Shown one piece after another: positions 35,422-44,703 of a DNA stretch of 64,000 nt (position 1 is the first letter of the stretch; the number at the start of each line of letters is the position of its first letter). The stretch is from positions 930,001 to 994,000 of the forward strand of contig NZ_JACHWU010000001.1 of assembly GCF_014191605.1 (NCBI RefSeq). Direction: 5' to 3'. The DNA comes from Prauserella isguenensis. Its GTDB lineage: Bacteria; Actinomycetota; Actinomycetes; Mycobacteriales; Pseudonocardiaceae. The notes below the pieces were generated by a model that ran no database searches, had not been told where the DNA came from, and saw only the letters and a list, made by a program, of their open reading frames with translations. The translations under genes were made by a program, and so were the position numbers.

Positions 35422-36345
35422 ATGCGGTCCCGAATGATCGGACGTTCCGGCCGGCTCGCGGTGCTCGCCGCGTCCGCGGCCCTCGTGCTCACGACCGTCG
35501 CGGCCTGCGGCAGCACCCGGGACGGTGCCGGCGGCGCCTGCCCGGACACCGGTGTGCGCTTTGGCATCGAGCCCTACGAGGACCCCGCCAAGCTCAAGCC
35601 GGCTTACGAGGTCCTCGCCGGTGCGCTGGAGAAAAAACTCGGCTGCAACGTCGAACTCAAGGTCGTCGACGACTATGCGGGCGAGGTTCTCGCCATGCGG
35701 AACGACCAACTCGAGATCGCCCAGTTCGGCCCGCTCGGGTACGTGTTCGCCAGCAGCAAGGCGGATGCGGAACCACTGGTGTCGTTCGCCGACGCCGAGG
35801 GCGAGCTCACGACCTACACCGGCGGGATCTGGGTGCCGGAGGGCTCGGACATCCGGGAGGTCGCCGACCTGCGCGGCCGCTCGTTGGCCCTCGGCGAGGT
35901 CGGTTCGACGTCCGGCGACGCCCTGCCGCGCTACGCGCTGCGTAAGGCCGGTCTCGCCGAGAAGGACGTCGACATCGACTATGCAGGAGGGCACCCGGAG
36001 GCCCTGCTCGCTCTGACCAACGGCAAGGTCGACGCGGCCGAGATCAACAGTCAGCAGCTGGCCTCGGCGAAGGCCGAAGGCTCGTTCGACGAGTCGAAGT
36101 ACCGGCAGCTGTGGAAGTCCGACCCGGTCCCGAACGACCCGATCACGGTACGCGGCAACCTCGCGCCCGAGTTCAAGGAACGGATCCGGAAGGCGCTGCT
36201 CGACCTCTCGCCGCAGGACATCGCGAAGGTGGGCAAGTACCTCGACGTCGACCCGCCCGGCCCGCTGGCCGAGGTCGACAAGAAGACGTACCGGGCGCTG
36301 TTCGACCTCGCCACGACGCTCGGCCTGAGCGAGGACGACGCCTGA
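35422..36345 (+). CDS. phnD: Phosphonate ABC transporter substrate-binding lipoprotein
   Basis: The 307-residue protein has a lipoprotein signal peptide ending LTTVAACGS, with the lipidated Cys near residue 29, so it is membrane-attached outside the cell. The mature part matches PhnD-type binding proteins: RFGIEPYEDPAKLKPAYEVL, AQFGPLGYVFAS and LALGEVGSTSGDALPRYAL, the anion-binding loop. AAGGAGAG precedes the ATG. It is followed after one base by the ATPase gene. It should capture a phosphonate for PhnCE. Confidence 0.9.
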   Translation: MRSRMIGRSGRLAVLAASAALVLTTVAACGSTRDGAGGACPDTGVRFGIEPYEDPAKLKPAYEVLAGALEKKLGCNVELKVVDDYAGEVLAMRNDQLEIAQFGPLGYVFASSKADAEPLVSFADAEGELTTYTGGIWVPEGSDIREVADLRGRSLALGEVGSTSGDALPRYALRKAGLAEKDVDIDYAGGHPEALLALTNGKVDAAEINSQQLASAKAEGSFDESKYRQLWKSDPVPNDPITVRGNLAPEFKERIRKALLDLSPQDIAKVGKYLDVDPPGPLAEVDKKTYRALFDLATTLGLSEDDA

Positions 36346-36346
36346 C

Positions 36347-37051
36347 ATGCCCGCACTGCGAATCAGCAACCTGAGCAAGTCGTTCGGCGAGAACCGGGTG
36401 CTGGACGGCGTCGACCTGAACGTCGAGCCCGGCGAGTTCGTCGCGGTGCTCGGCGCGAACGGATGTGGCAAGTCGACTGCGCTGCGCTGCGTCGTCGGTC
36501 TGGAACAGCCGGACTCCGGGGAGGTCGACGTCGACGGACGTCCCGCGATGGTCTTCCAGCGGATCCACCTGGTGCACAGGAGGACCGCGCTCGACAACGT
36601 ATGCGCGGGGGCGCTGGGCCGACTGCCGCTGAGCCGGTCCATCACGCCGCGTCTGTTTCCCCGAGAGCTGCGGGAGGAAGCGATGTGGTGTCTGGAGCGG
36701 GTGGGGCTCGCCGACCACGCGGGCGAGCGCGCCGTCCGGTTGTCGGGCGGACAGCAACAGCGCGTCGCGATCGCACGAGCGCTGTGTCAGCGCACGAACG
36801 TGCTGCTCGCCGACGAACCGGTCTCGGCCTTGGACCCGAGCGCGGCCGTGAACATCAGCGAGCTCCTCGGCCGCCTCGCCGAGGAGGGCCTGGCCGTCGT
36901 GGCGGTGTTGCATCAGCCGCAGCTGGCCACCCGGTGCGCTCACCGCGTCGTGGGCCTGAGCGGTGGGCGCGTAGCCGTCGACCGGTCGGCCGCGGCGGTG
37001 TCGCAGGCCGAGGTCGACGCACTGTACGTTCCGGGAGGAGTGGCCGTATGA
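36347..37051 (+). CDS. phnC: Phosphonate ABC transporter ATPase
   Basis: The 234-residue protein has a complete ABC ATPase set: Walker A LGANGCGKST, Q-loop MVFQRIHLVH, signature RLSGGQQQRVAIARAL, Walker B VLLADEPVSALDP and H-loop VLHQPQLAT. FQRIHLV is a PhnC-like Q-loop. It would power PhnE. Its end overlaps the start of phnE by four bases and it follows phnD after one base. Confidence 0.92.
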   Translation: MPALRISNLSKSFGENRVLDGVDLNVEPGEFVAVLGANGCGKSTALRCVVGLEQPDSGEVDVDGRPAMVFQRIHLVHRRTALDNVCAGALGRLPLSRSITPRLFPRELREEAMWCLERVGLADHAGERAVRLSGGQQQRVAIARALCQRTNVLLADEPVSALDPSAAVNISELLGRLAEEGLAVVAVLHQPQLATRCAHRVVGLSGGRVAVDRSAAAVSQAEVDALYVPGGVAV

Positions 37052-37875
37052 CCGTCACCTCGCAGGAGCCGGGCCCACCGCGGAGAACGGCGCCCCCACG
37101 GCGGTCACGGCCGTCGCCGATCGCGCTCGGCATCGCCGGCCTGATCGTCGCCCTGCACGTCGTCGCGTGGAACGCCACGGGCTTCTCGCCGGCCGCACTG
37201 GTGGCGGGTTGGGAAGGCATCGCGGACTTCTTCGACGAGGCGCTACCACCCGACCTCTCGTGGGCCGACGTCGTGAAGCCCAGCATCGACGCCGCTGTCG
37301 TGACCCTCGGGATCGGCCTGCTCGGCACCACCTTCTCGGTGCCGTTCGCGCTGGTCCTTGCGCTGCTCGCCGCGCGGGCGACCACCCGCGGCTCGATCAC
37401 GTACCAGGCGGCGCGCTCGGTGCTCTCGTTCCTGCGGGCGGTGCCCGACGTCGTGTTCGCGCTCGTGTTCGTCACCGCCGTGGGGCTCGGGCCCTTCGCA
37501 GGCGTGCTCGCGCTCGTGTTCCACAACACGGGCGTCATGGGCAAGCTGTGGGCCGAAGCGATGGAGGAGTCCGACCTCGGTACGCGCGACGCGCTCCGGG
37601 TGGCGGGCGCGACCCGGACCCAGCAGGCCGTGCACGCGGTCCTGCCCACGACCCTGCCGCAGCTGGTCGGCCTCCTGTTGTACCGGTTCGACGTCAACGT
37701 GCGGTCCTCACTCGTCCTCGGGCTCGTCGGCGCGGGCGGCATCGGGTTCTTGATCAACCAGTCCATCAAGCTGTTCCGGTTCGACGAGATGGTTACGCAT
37801 CTGCTCGTCGTGCTCGCGCTGGTGATCGTGGTCGACCAGTTGTCGGCGCTCATCCGCCGGCGACTGGGGGCGTGA
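37048..37875 (+). CDS. phnE: Phosphonate ABC transporter permease
   Basis: The 275-residue protein has about six membrane helices. The ATPase-coupling loop reads EESDLGTRDALRVAGATRTQ, the EAA-type loop of importers. LFRFDEMVTHLL near the end is typical of PhnE. Only one permease gene is present, so it probably works as a homodimer. It ends the four-gene transport and FAD-oxidoreductase operon; purL follows with its own promoter. Confidence 0.9.
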   Translation: MTVTSQEPGPPRRTAPPRRSRPSPIALGIAGLIVALHVVAWNATGFSPAALVAGWEGIADFFDEALPPDLSWADVVKPSIDAAVVTLGIGLLGTTFSVPFALVLALLAARATTRGSITYQAARSVLSFLRAVPDVVFALVFVTAVGLGPFAGVLALVFHNTGVMGKLWAEAMEESDLGTRDALRVAGATRTQQAVHAVLPTTLPQLVGLLLYRFDVNVRSSLVLGLVGAGGIGFLINQSIKLFRFDEMVTHLLVVLALVIVVDQLSALIRRRLGA

Positions 37876-37992
37876 GCACCGGCTGTGGTCGTGAGCACCA
37901 TTCCGAATTGCAGGCGGGTGACCTGCGGCGATGCGTGGTGATCGTCTTCGGTGGACCGCCCGGCCGGCCGTCGGCCGCGCGCGGGGCCCACG

Positions 37993-38008
37993 TAGGCTTG
38001 GGGACGTG
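37993..38008 (+). promoter_or_regulatory. -10 element abutting the purL start (leaderless)
   Basis: TAGGCT at 37993-37998 ends seven bases before the purL GTG at 38006. The spacing places the transcript start at the start codon. The sequence between has no ribosome site. Confidence 0.5.
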
Positions 38009-40297
38009 GCCACCGAGACGACTCTGATCGACACCACCGCCCACGCCGCGGAGACGCCCGAGACCGCGCAGCCGTACGCCGAGCTGGGCCTCGCCGACGA
38101 CGAGTACCAGCGCATCCGCGAGATCCTCGGCCGTAGGCCCACCGAGGCCGAGCTGGCGATGTACTCGGTGATGTGGAGCGAGCACTGCTCGTACAAGTCG
38201 TCGAAGCGACACCTCGGTTACTTCGGCGACACGACGACGCCCGAGATGCGGGAGAAGATGCTCGCGGGCATCGGCGAGAACGCGGGCGTCGTCGACGTCG
38301 GTGACGGCTGGGCCGTGACGTTCAAGGTCGAGAGCCACAACCACCCGTCCTATGTGGAGCCGTACCAGGGCGCGGCGACCGGTGTCGGCGGCATCGTGCG
38401 CGACATCCTCGCGATGGGTGCGCGCCCGCTCGCCGTGGCCGACCCGCTGCGGTTCGGGCCCGCCGACGCCGAGGACACGCGCCGCGTGCTGCCCGGGGTG
38501 GTCGCGGGCGTCGCGGGCTACGGCAACTGCCTCGGCCTGCCGAACGTCGGCGGCGAGGTCGTGTTCGACAAGACCTACGCGGGCAACCCGCTCGTCAACG
38601 CCATGTGTGTCGGTGCGATGCGGGCCGAGGACCTGCACCTGGCGCACGCGTCCGGCGCCGGAAACAAGATCATCCTGTTCGGTGCGCGGACGGGTCTCGA
38701 CGGCATCGGCGGCGTGTCCGTGCTGGCGAGCGCGACGTTCGACGGCGACGAGAGCGCCGGCGGCCGCAAGAAGTTGCCGAGCGTGCAGGTCGGCGACCCG
38801 TTCACCGAGAAGGTGCTCATCGAGTGCTGCCTCGAACTGTTCGCCAAGGACGTCGTCGTCGGCATCCAGGACCTCGGCGGTGCCGGCCTGTCGTGCGCGA
38901 CGTCCGAACTGGCGGCGGCGGGCGACGGCGGCATGTACGTCGATCTGGACCGTGTTCCGCTGCGTGCCGAGGGCATGACGGCGGCCGAGATCCTGTCGAG
39001 TGAGTCCCAGGAACGCATGTGCGCGGTCGTCGCACCGTCCGATGTGGACGCGTTCATGGAGATCTGCCGCAAGTGGGACGTCATCGCCACGGAGATCGGC
39101 GAGGTCACCGACGGCGACAACCTCGTGATCAGCTGGCACGGCGAGACCGTCGTGGACGTGCCGCCGCGGACCGTCGCGCACCAGGGCCCGGTCTACGACC
39201 GACCGTACGCGCGGCCCGCCTCGCAGGACGCCATCCAGTCGGCCACTCCCGACTCGCTGACTCGTCCGTCCACTCCGGATGAACTCAGGGAGACGTTGCT
39301 GCGCCTCGTGTCGTCGCCGGACCTGGCGTCGCGGGAATGGGTCACCCAGCAGTACGACCGCTACGTACGCGGCAACACCGTGCTCGCACAGCCCGCGGAT
39401 TCCGGCATGATCCGCGTGGACGAGTCGAGCTCGCGCGGGGTTTCGGTGTCGACCGACTGCAACAGCCGCTACGTCTACCTCGACCCGTACCGGGGTGCGC
39501 AGTTGGCTCTGGCCGAGGCCTACCGCAACGTCGCCGCGGGTGGGGCCCAGCCGCTCGCCGTGACGAACTGCCTCAACTTCGGCTCCCCCGAGGACCCGGG
39601 CGTGATGTGGCAGTTCGAGCGCGCCGTCCACGGCCTGGCCGACGGCTGCGCCGAGCTGGGCGTGCCCGTGACGGGCGGCAACGTCAGCTTCTACAACCAG
39701 ACCGGTGACACGGCGATCCTGCCGACTCCGGTGGTCGGCGTGCTCGGCGTGATCGACGACGTGCGCCGGCGCATTCCCACCGGCATCGGCAACGAGCCCG
39801 GCGAAACGCTGCTGCTGCTCGGCGACACGCGCGACGAGTTCGGCGGCTCGGTGTGGGCCCACGTCGTCCACGGCCACCTGGGCGGAACGCCGCCCGAGGT
39901 CGACCTGGAACGTGAGCGCCTGCTGGCCGAGATCCTCGTCGCGGGCTCGCGTGACGGCATGATCTCCGCGGCCCACGATCTGTCCGACGGCGGGCTGGCG
40001 CAGGCCGTCGTCGAGATGGCGCTCGTCGGCCAGTGCGGCGCGCGGCTGCTGCTCGACCCCGACGCCGACCCGTTCGTGCAGCTGTTCTCCGAGTCCGCGG
40101 GCCGGGTGCTGGTCGCCGTGCCGCGGACCGAGGAACTGCGGTTCACCGAGATGTGCAGCGCGCGCGGCGTGCCGTGGCGCAAGTGCGGTGTCGCCGACGA
40201 GCAGTCGAACCAGTTGGAGATCCAGGACGTCGCCACCTTCGGGCTCGACGAGCTGCGCGAAGCCTGGGAGGGCACGCTGCCGAAGCTGTTCGCCTGA
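38006..40297 (+). CDS. purL: Phosphoribosylformylglycinamidine synthase, PurL subunit
   Basis: The 763-residue protein is the small PurL that works with PurS and PurQ, converting FGAR to FGAM with ATP and ammonia. It contains [65 protein letters not shown], and in the second half [16 protein letters not shown] and [14 protein letters not shown]. Length fits the PurSQL type and not the large single-chain enzyme. The GTG at 38006 gives the usual start and sits directly after a promoter. The 3' end is followed by a strong terminator. Confidence 0.97.
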   Translation: MATETTLIDTTAHAAETPETAQPYAELGLADDEYQRIREILGRRPTEAELAMYSVMWSEHCSYKSSKRHLGYFGDTTTPEMREKMLAGIGENAGVVDVGDGWAVTFKVESHNHPSYVEPYQGAATGVGGIVRDILAMGARPLAVADPLRFGPADAEDTRRVLPGVVAGVAGYGNCLGLPNVGGEVVFDKTYAGNPLVNAMCVGAMRAEDLHLAHASGAGNKIILFGARTGLDGIGGVSVLASATFDGDESAGGRKKLPSVQVGDPFTEKVLIECCLELFAKDVVVGIQDLGGAGLSCATSELAAAGDGGMYVDLDRVPLRAEGMTAAEILSSESQERMCAVVAPSDVDAFMEICRKWDVIATEIGEVTDGDNLVISWHGETVVDVPPRTVAHQGPVYDRPYARPASQDAIQSATPDSLTRPSTPDELRETLLRLVSSPDLASREWVTQQYDRYVRGNTVLAQPADSGMIRVDESSSRGVSVSTDCNSRYVYLDPYRGAQLALAEAYRNVAAGGAQPLAVTNCLNFGSPEDPGVMWQFERAVHGLADGCAELGVPVTGGNVSFYNQTGDTAILPTPVVGVLGVIDDVRRRIPTGIGNEPGETLLLLGDTRDEFGGSVWAHVVHGHLGGTPPEVDLERERLLAEILVAGSRDGMISAAHDLSDGGLAQAVVEMALVGQCGARLLLDPDADPFVQLFSESAGRVLVAVPRTEELRFTEMCSARGVPWRKCGVADEQSNQLEIQDVATFGLDELREAWEGTLPKLFA

Positions 40298-40331
40298 GCA
40301 CGACCGGTACGCGAGCGACGGCTGAGCCGAG

Positions 40332-40371
40332 AACCGCCCCGTGGTCCGAAGTGGACCGCGGGGCGGTTTTT
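40332..40371 (+). terminator. Rho-independent terminator of purL
   Basis: ACCGCCCCG...GGTCC pairs with GGACC...CGGGGCGGT around a short loop and is followed by five T residues at 40367-40371. This is the most canonical intrinsic terminator in the window. It lies 35 bases after the purL stop. Confidence 0.85.
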
Positions 40372-40482
40372 CGTGGGCGCCCGGTCGACACGCCCGATCG
40401 CGGCGTTCGGGGGACGCAGCCGTGCGGTCGGTCGTCGCCGCGAGATCGGCGACGCACCCAGCCGTCGTCGCTCAGCAGGAAC

Positions 40483-40519
40483 GAACCCGCCCGGCGACTC
40501 CACGTCACCGGGCGGGTTC
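40483..40519. terminator. Second hairpin between purL and the membrane-protein array
   Basis: GAACCCGCCCGG at 40483-40494 pairs exactly with CCGGGCGGGTTC at 40508-40519 around 13 bases. It lies just beyond the 3' end of the minus-strand gene that stops at 40562. It probably ends transcription from the array, and could act in both directions. Confidence 0.65.
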
Positions 40520-40561
40520 GGTCGTGCTGTTTCGACAGCGGCGCAGGTGCCGCGGCGTGGT

Positions 40562-41317
40562 CTAGCTTCCGGACCCCTCGAGGTCGTTGACGCACCAGCC
40601 GCCTTCGTCCTTCAGGACCAGGCTGCCGTTGCTGGTTTTGCTCTGACCCTGGTACTCGAGGTCGAGCTTGAGCGGCACGCGCGCCTCGTCGCCGTTCTCG
40701 GTTCCGTCGCCCGTGATCGAGAACGTCATGGTCACGCCCTCCGGGATGTCTTCGAGGTCGCTGACGTCCCCTGCCGAGTCGGGGTTGCACGAGACATCCT
40801 TGATCAGGTTGATGTCCCGGTTGTTCAGCCCCTCGACGGCCTTGTCGGCGACGTCCCTCGGGCTGTCGCCGGTGAGGAAGCCGGGCACCCAGAAAGCGGT
40901 GATGAGGAAGGCGGCGATGATCGCGACGGCGCCGCCGCTGAGGCCGATGATGAGGCCGGTCTTTTTCTTCTTCGGCGGCTCACCGTAGCCACCCTGCGGC
41001 TGGCCGAAGAGCTGCTGACCGTACTGGCCCTGCTGAGCGTACTGGCCCTGCTGAGCGTACGGATCCGGCTGGCCGTACGGCTGCTGGCCGTACTGCCCCG
41101 GCTGGCCGTAGGGCTGCTGGTAACCGCCCTGCTGCGGGTATCCGCCCTGCTGGGGGTAACCGCCCTGCTGTGGGAAGCCGCCGGACTGCGGGTTGCCGCC
41201 CTGGCCCGGGTTCCCACCCTGCTGCGGAAAACCGCCGGACTGGGGGTTGCCACCGGGCTGCTGGCCGTACTGTCCACCGTACGGATCGGGTTGACCGGGC
41301 TGGGGCGGGTAAGTCAT
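40562..41317 (-). CDS. Array membrane protein 1 (MTYPPQPG family)
   Basis: The 251-residue protein begins [18 protein letters not shown] and continues with a disordered Gln/Gly/Pro/Tyr-rich cytoplasmic region of about 118 residues, with tandem QQGGYP units. KKKKTG precedes a single helix ([18 protein letters not shown]), followed by [12 protein letters not shown] and a small outside domain. That domain begins with a helix ([15 protein letters not shown]), has one Cys, and ends [13 protein letters not shown]. Four nearby proteins share this plan. The outside domain resembles the NTF2-like DUF4878 group; this is inference. It is the last gene of the array in the direction of transcription. Confidence 0.75.
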   Translation of the reverse strand: MTYPPQPGQPDPYGGQYGQQPGGNPQSGGFPQQGGNPGQGGNPQSGGFPQQGGYPQQGGYPQQGGYQQPYGQPGQYGQQPYGQPDPYAQQGQYAQQGQYGQQLFGQPQGGYGEPPKKKKTGLIIGLSGGAVAIIAAFLITAFWVPGFLTGDSPRDVADKAVEGLNNRDINLIKDVSCNPDSAGDVSDLEDIPEGVTMTFSITGDGTENGDEARVPLKLDLEYQGQSKTSNGSLVLKDEGGWCVNDLEGSGS

Positions 41318-41587
41318 GGCGGGCTCCCATTTCGTTGCACATGTGTGCGTGTTCCGACGTCGAACGGCAGTGAAACTACTTCATATTCGTTGGCTTCGAC
41401 GGATCGGTGTCCCGGCCGGGTTCCCCCGAGCCACGTTTACGGTAGTACATTCTCGCTGCGTACATGGCCGTGCACGGCCCGTGTCGAACGGTAACACCGA
41501 GCAGGCGTGTCGTTGCACCGGCTCGACGCCGTGCGTGCGCCATCGGATTCATCCACTGTGGACTCACGTGGCCGCGGCCGGTCTGCG
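41318..41587. other. 270-base intergenic stretch within the array
   Basis: No gene is supported here. It holds the promoter of array protein 1, read leftward. A TACTAC hexamer on the minus strand near 41443 is a possible -10. I see no strong terminator for the upstream gene ending at 41588. Confidence 0.3.
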
Positions 41588-42460
41588 TCAGAACCCGGTG
41601 GAGCCGCCGCCGGACGGATTGAAGCCGGAGACGCACCAACCACCCTGGTTCTCGAGGGTCATGTCGGCCTTCATGCTCCCGGACTGTTCGCCGGAGCTGA
41701 CCTGCATGTCGAGTTTCGCCGTGGCCTTGTCGGCCGACGTCTGTTCCACGTGGGTGACCGACGCCTGGATCTCGAAGCCCTCAGGGGCCTCGCCTTCCGG
41801 CGCGGCATCCGTGGCCCCGGCGCAGGCGAGCTGCTTCATGCGAGGGACGTCGAGGTCGGACAGCGCGGAGGCGTACTCCGCGGCGGTGCTCTGCGCGCCC
41901 GCGGAACCGCCGTCGAGACCACCGCTGTCGAGACCACCGGAGTCCGTCCCGCCGGAGTCGCCCGAGTCCCCGAAGCCGCCGTCCTGGCCGCCGGTTCCGG
42001 CATCGTCGCCGGAACCCCTGCCACCGTCGTCCGAGGCTCCCCCACCCGAGTCGCCGCCCTCGGCGGACGTCTCCGTGTCGTCGCCCACGAAGAAGCCGGG
42101 CGCCCAGAACCCGGTGACCAGCACGGCGGCGATCACCAGGGCTGCCGCGGCGATTCCGGCGATGAGACCGGTCTTCTTCCTCGTCGGCTGCTGGTCGACA
42201 CCGCTCGGGCCCTGCGGGAAACCGGGTGGCTGGCCCTGTGGTGGGTAGCCGCCCTGCTGCATGCCCTGCTGCTGCGGGAAACCCCCGGACTGCGGAACGC
42301 CGCCGGGTTGGGGCGCGCCGGGCGGTGGTCCGCCGGGCTGGGGGTAACCGCCCTGCTGTGGCCCGCCCTGTTGCGACCCTCCCTGCTGTGGCCCGCCGGA
42401 CTGTCCGCCGTAGGGCCCCGGCTGTTGGCCGTACGGTCCGGGCTGCGGTGGATAGGTCAC
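41588..42460 (-). CDS. Array membrane protein 2 (MTYPPQPG family)
   Basis: The 290-residue protein starts [19 protein letters not shown] and has a disordered Gln/Gly/Pro region of about 90 residues. KKTG is followed by one helix (LIAGIAAAALVIAAVLVTGF) and WAPGFFVGDD. The outside part has a 75-residue Gly/Asp/Ser-rich insert, then a domain with YASALSDLDVPRMKQLACAGA and an ending with GGWCVSGFNP. The insert is unique among the paralogues. The GTG at 42460 gives the shared start. Function unknown. Confidence 0.75.
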   Translation of the reverse strand: MTYPPQPGPYGQQPGPYGGQSGGPQQGGSQQGGPQQGGYPQPGGPPPGAPQPGGVPQSGGFPQQQGMQQGGYPPQGQPPGFPQGPSGVDQQPTRKKTGLIAGIAAAALVIAAVLVTGFWAPGFFVGDDTETSAEGGDSGGGASDDGGRGSGDDAGTGGQDGGFGDSGDSGGTDSGGLDSGGLDGGSAGAQSTAAEYASALSDLDVPRMKQLACAGATDAAPEGEAPEGFEIQASVTHVEQTSADKATAKLDMQVSSGEQSGSMKADMTLENQGGWCVSGFNPSGGGSTGF

Positions 42461-42650
42461 GACTCCCCCTTGTGCTGGTCACGCAACGCGGTCATTGCGC
42501 TTTTCGATCGGGTGACCCCGGCGGGGACACTCTGCCACGGCAGTACGGGTGTACGGCGTGGGTTGCGTGCTGTCGGTTCACCGTTCAGCACGTCTTCGGT
42601 GGAAACGGCCTTGGAAGGGGCCCGGTTTCAGATCCGGTCGGTCCGCAGGC

Positions 42651-43391
42651 TCAGTAGTCGTAATCGTCGTCATAGCCGTAATCCTCGGACGGGTACGAGT
42701 CGTACTCGCCGTAGTCGCCATATCCCCCGGTCGGGTAGCCCTCGTCGTAGCCGCCGGTGGGGTACGCGGGTTCGCCGGTCGGCGTGTCGCTGCCACCGCT
42801 GTCCGCGCCCTCGGTGTCGACCTCGGCCACGCACCAGCCGTCCTCGTCCTCCAGGACGAGGTGGCCCTGGGAGGTGTACGTCTCGCCGCTGAAGGTGACT
42901 TCGCTCCTGATCGGCACCCTTGCCCGGTTGCCGGACTCGGTGGCGTCGCCGGTGATCGTGAACGTGGTGGTGTAGCTCCGGTCCTGCGTGCGCAGGTCCG
43001 CCTCATCGAGGCTCTTCCGCAGTTCGGACGAGGGGCACACGTACTGCGTCAGCTGCCCGAAGTCCTGCGACGAGACTGCCTGGGCGTAGTTGTCGGCCAC
43101 CTCCTCGGGCCCGTCGGAGAGCAGGAAACCCGGTGCGGCGAAGGCGGTGACGAAGAACGTGGCGAGCACCGCGACGCCGCCGATCGACAGGCCGACGACG
43201 AGGCCGGTCTTCTTCGGCGGCCCGCCGTAGGACCCGCCTTGCGGCGGAGGCACCTGCTGCGGGTACGCGTACTGCTGGTAACCACCATGGGGCGCGCCCT
43301 GCCGCGGATGACCCGCTGCCTGCTGCGGGCCCTGCTGACCGCCGTAGGGCCCGGGCTGTCCCGGGCCACCGGGCTGTGGTGGATACGCCAT
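42651..43391 (-). CDS. Array membrane protein 3 (MAYPPQPG family)
   Basis: The 246-residue protein starts MAYPPQPGGPGQPGPYGG, with a shorter cytoplasmic region of about 58 residues. Then come KKTG, a helix (LVVGLSIGGVAVLATFFVTA) and FAAPGFLLSDGPEEVADNY. The outside domain has YAQAVSSQDFGQLTQYVCPSS and GWCVAEVDTEG. It ends with a Tyr/Asp/Glu/Gly-rich tail of about 45 residues that the paralogues lack. The tail could bind cations or be a substrate for modification. Function unknown. Confidence 0.75.
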   Translation of the reverse strand: MAYPPQPGGPGQPGPYGGQQGPQQAAGHPRQGAPHGGYQQYAYPQQVPPPQGGSYGGPPKKTGLVVGLSIGGVAVLATFFVTAFAAPGFLLSDGPEEVADNYAQAVSSQDFGQLTQYVCPSSELRKSLDEADLRTQDRSYTTTFTITGDATESGNRARVPIRSEVTFSGETYTSQGHLVLEDEDGWCVAEVDTEGADSGGSDTPTGEPAYPTGGYDEGYPTGGYGDYGEYDSYPSEDYGYDDDYDY

Positions 43392-43549
43392 GGCATGCCC
43401 CCTCCGCGCATGTCCCCGAACGTGACGCCGTCGTGTTTCGTCCGGACCACTGTGTCACGCGGGCAGCCTTCGGCGGTGCGGTTCGGCGCTATTACTCCCG
43501 CATCGTGGGGCCGTGGCACCACGGGCGGCGACCGGCTCCGCCGGCACGG

Positions 43550-44638
43550 TCAGGTCGATGCCGAGGCGGGCGTGGTGCTCGGGGCGGTCAGACGGGCGCC
43601 GTCCGGATCGGACGTGGTACGCCAGCCGTCGGGGAGTTCGAGGGTGCGGCCGGAATCGACGGTGGCGTGGTCGACGGCCACGGCCGCCGCCTCGCGCCAG
43701 CGGAGGTCGACGTCCCCGGCGAAACGAGTGTTCCGCAGGTCCAGCTCGCCGAACGTCGCATCGGTGAACCGCGCCGTGCCGTTGAACGCCGAGCCGGAGA
43801 ACGCGGCGTCGTCGGCGAAGCGGCTGCGGCGGAACGAGGCCAGCGAGTTGAACGTCGCGTCACGGAACATCGCGGGCTGTTCGAAAACCGCGTCGTCGCA
43901 CCGGAAACGTCCTTCGAGTCGTCCCGTGCCGGTGCGGCCGTGGGAGAACCACACCGGACCGGTGAACACGCACCTACTGAGGTTCGAATCGCTGTGCAGG
44001 TAGGCGTACCGCAGTACGACCGTTCCCATGCGCCTGCCGGACAGGTCGAGGTACTCGACGGCCGCGCCTGTGAAGTCGAGGTCGTAGGCGGCGCCCTTCG
44101 CCTCGTCCGATTCGGACAGCAGGTCGTGAACGAGTCGTTGTGCCGTCAGGCGAACCTGGAGTTCCCGCTCGGCCTCCTCGCGCTCCTCCACCGTGGCACT
44201 GTCCGATCCGGACCATCGCGGGTGGAGGTACGGCCTGCGGAGGTAGGCGCACAGCACGTCGAGGACGGTCTGCGTGTAGTCGGGACGGGCTTTCGCGAGG
44301 CCGGCCAGCGCGTGCATGGCTCCCACCCGCACCTGGTCCGCGTCGTGGCCGAGCAGCTCGACCGATCGCGCGAACCGTTCGTCCGAAACCCGGTCGCCCT
44401 CGAGTGCGTGCCGGGCTTCCTCGACCCGACGTCTGCGGTCGTTGAGCCACAATGCGTACAGCGCGATGATCGCGCCACCGGCGATGCCCGCCGTGCGCAG
44501 TGCGTCGCTGCGCGGCGTGGCGGGGTCGGCGAGTAACCATGTCCCGACGGTCAGCACCACCGCGACAGCCAGCACCAGGGTCGTCGCCAGCGCGACCGAC
44601 GACCACTGCGGAGAGTCCGGGGACCGGAGGCGTTTCAC
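43550..44638 (-). CDS. Membrane-anchored pentapeptide-repeat protein
   Basis: The 362-residue protein has two membrane helices near the N-terminus (about residues 14-36 and 49-65), a helical segment with RVSDERFARSVELLGHDADQ and VRVGAMHALAGLAK, and then pentapeptide-type repeats: FTGAAVEYLDL, CRCDDAVF-like units, MFRDATFNSLASFRRSRF, GSAFNGTARFTDATF and LDLRNTRFAG. These form a right-handed beta-helix, probably in the cytoplasm. This helix-plus-pentapeptide plan is widespread in actinobacteria, with unknown function. It is embedded in the paralogue array on the same strand. The start is GTG 44638. Confidence 0.82.
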   Translation of the reverse strand: MKRLRSPDSPQWSSVALATTLVLAVAVVLTVGTWLLADPATPRSDALRTAGIAGGAIIALYALWLNDRRRRVEEARHALEGDRVSDERFARSVELLGHDADQVRVGAMHALAGLAKARPDYTQTVLDVLCAYLRRPYLHPRWSGSDSATVEEREEAERELQVRLTAQRLVHDLLSESDEAKGAAYDLDFTGAAVEYLDLSGRRMGTVVLRYAYLHSDSNLSRCVFTGPVWFSHGRTGTGRLEGRFRCDDAVFEQPAMFRDATFNSLASFRRSRFADDAAFSGSAFNGTARFTDATFGELDLRNTRFAGDVDLRWREAAAVAVDHATVDSGRTLELPDGWRTTSDPDGARLTAPSTTPASAST

Positions 44639-44703
44639 GACTCAGGACGGTAGTCGATCAGGCGTCACCGGGGATGCCGATCGCGCCGGTCGGCTCACGG
44701 CGG

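Noticed and set aside
37850-39976. 708-codon minus-strand frame opposite purL
   Set aside because: Antisense shadow of purL, with the usual Arg/Val/His composition and no homologous motif.
41000-41280. Possible CRISPR-like or tandem non-coding repeat
   Set aside because: This is the repeated Gln/Gly/Tyr/Pro coding region of array protein 1.
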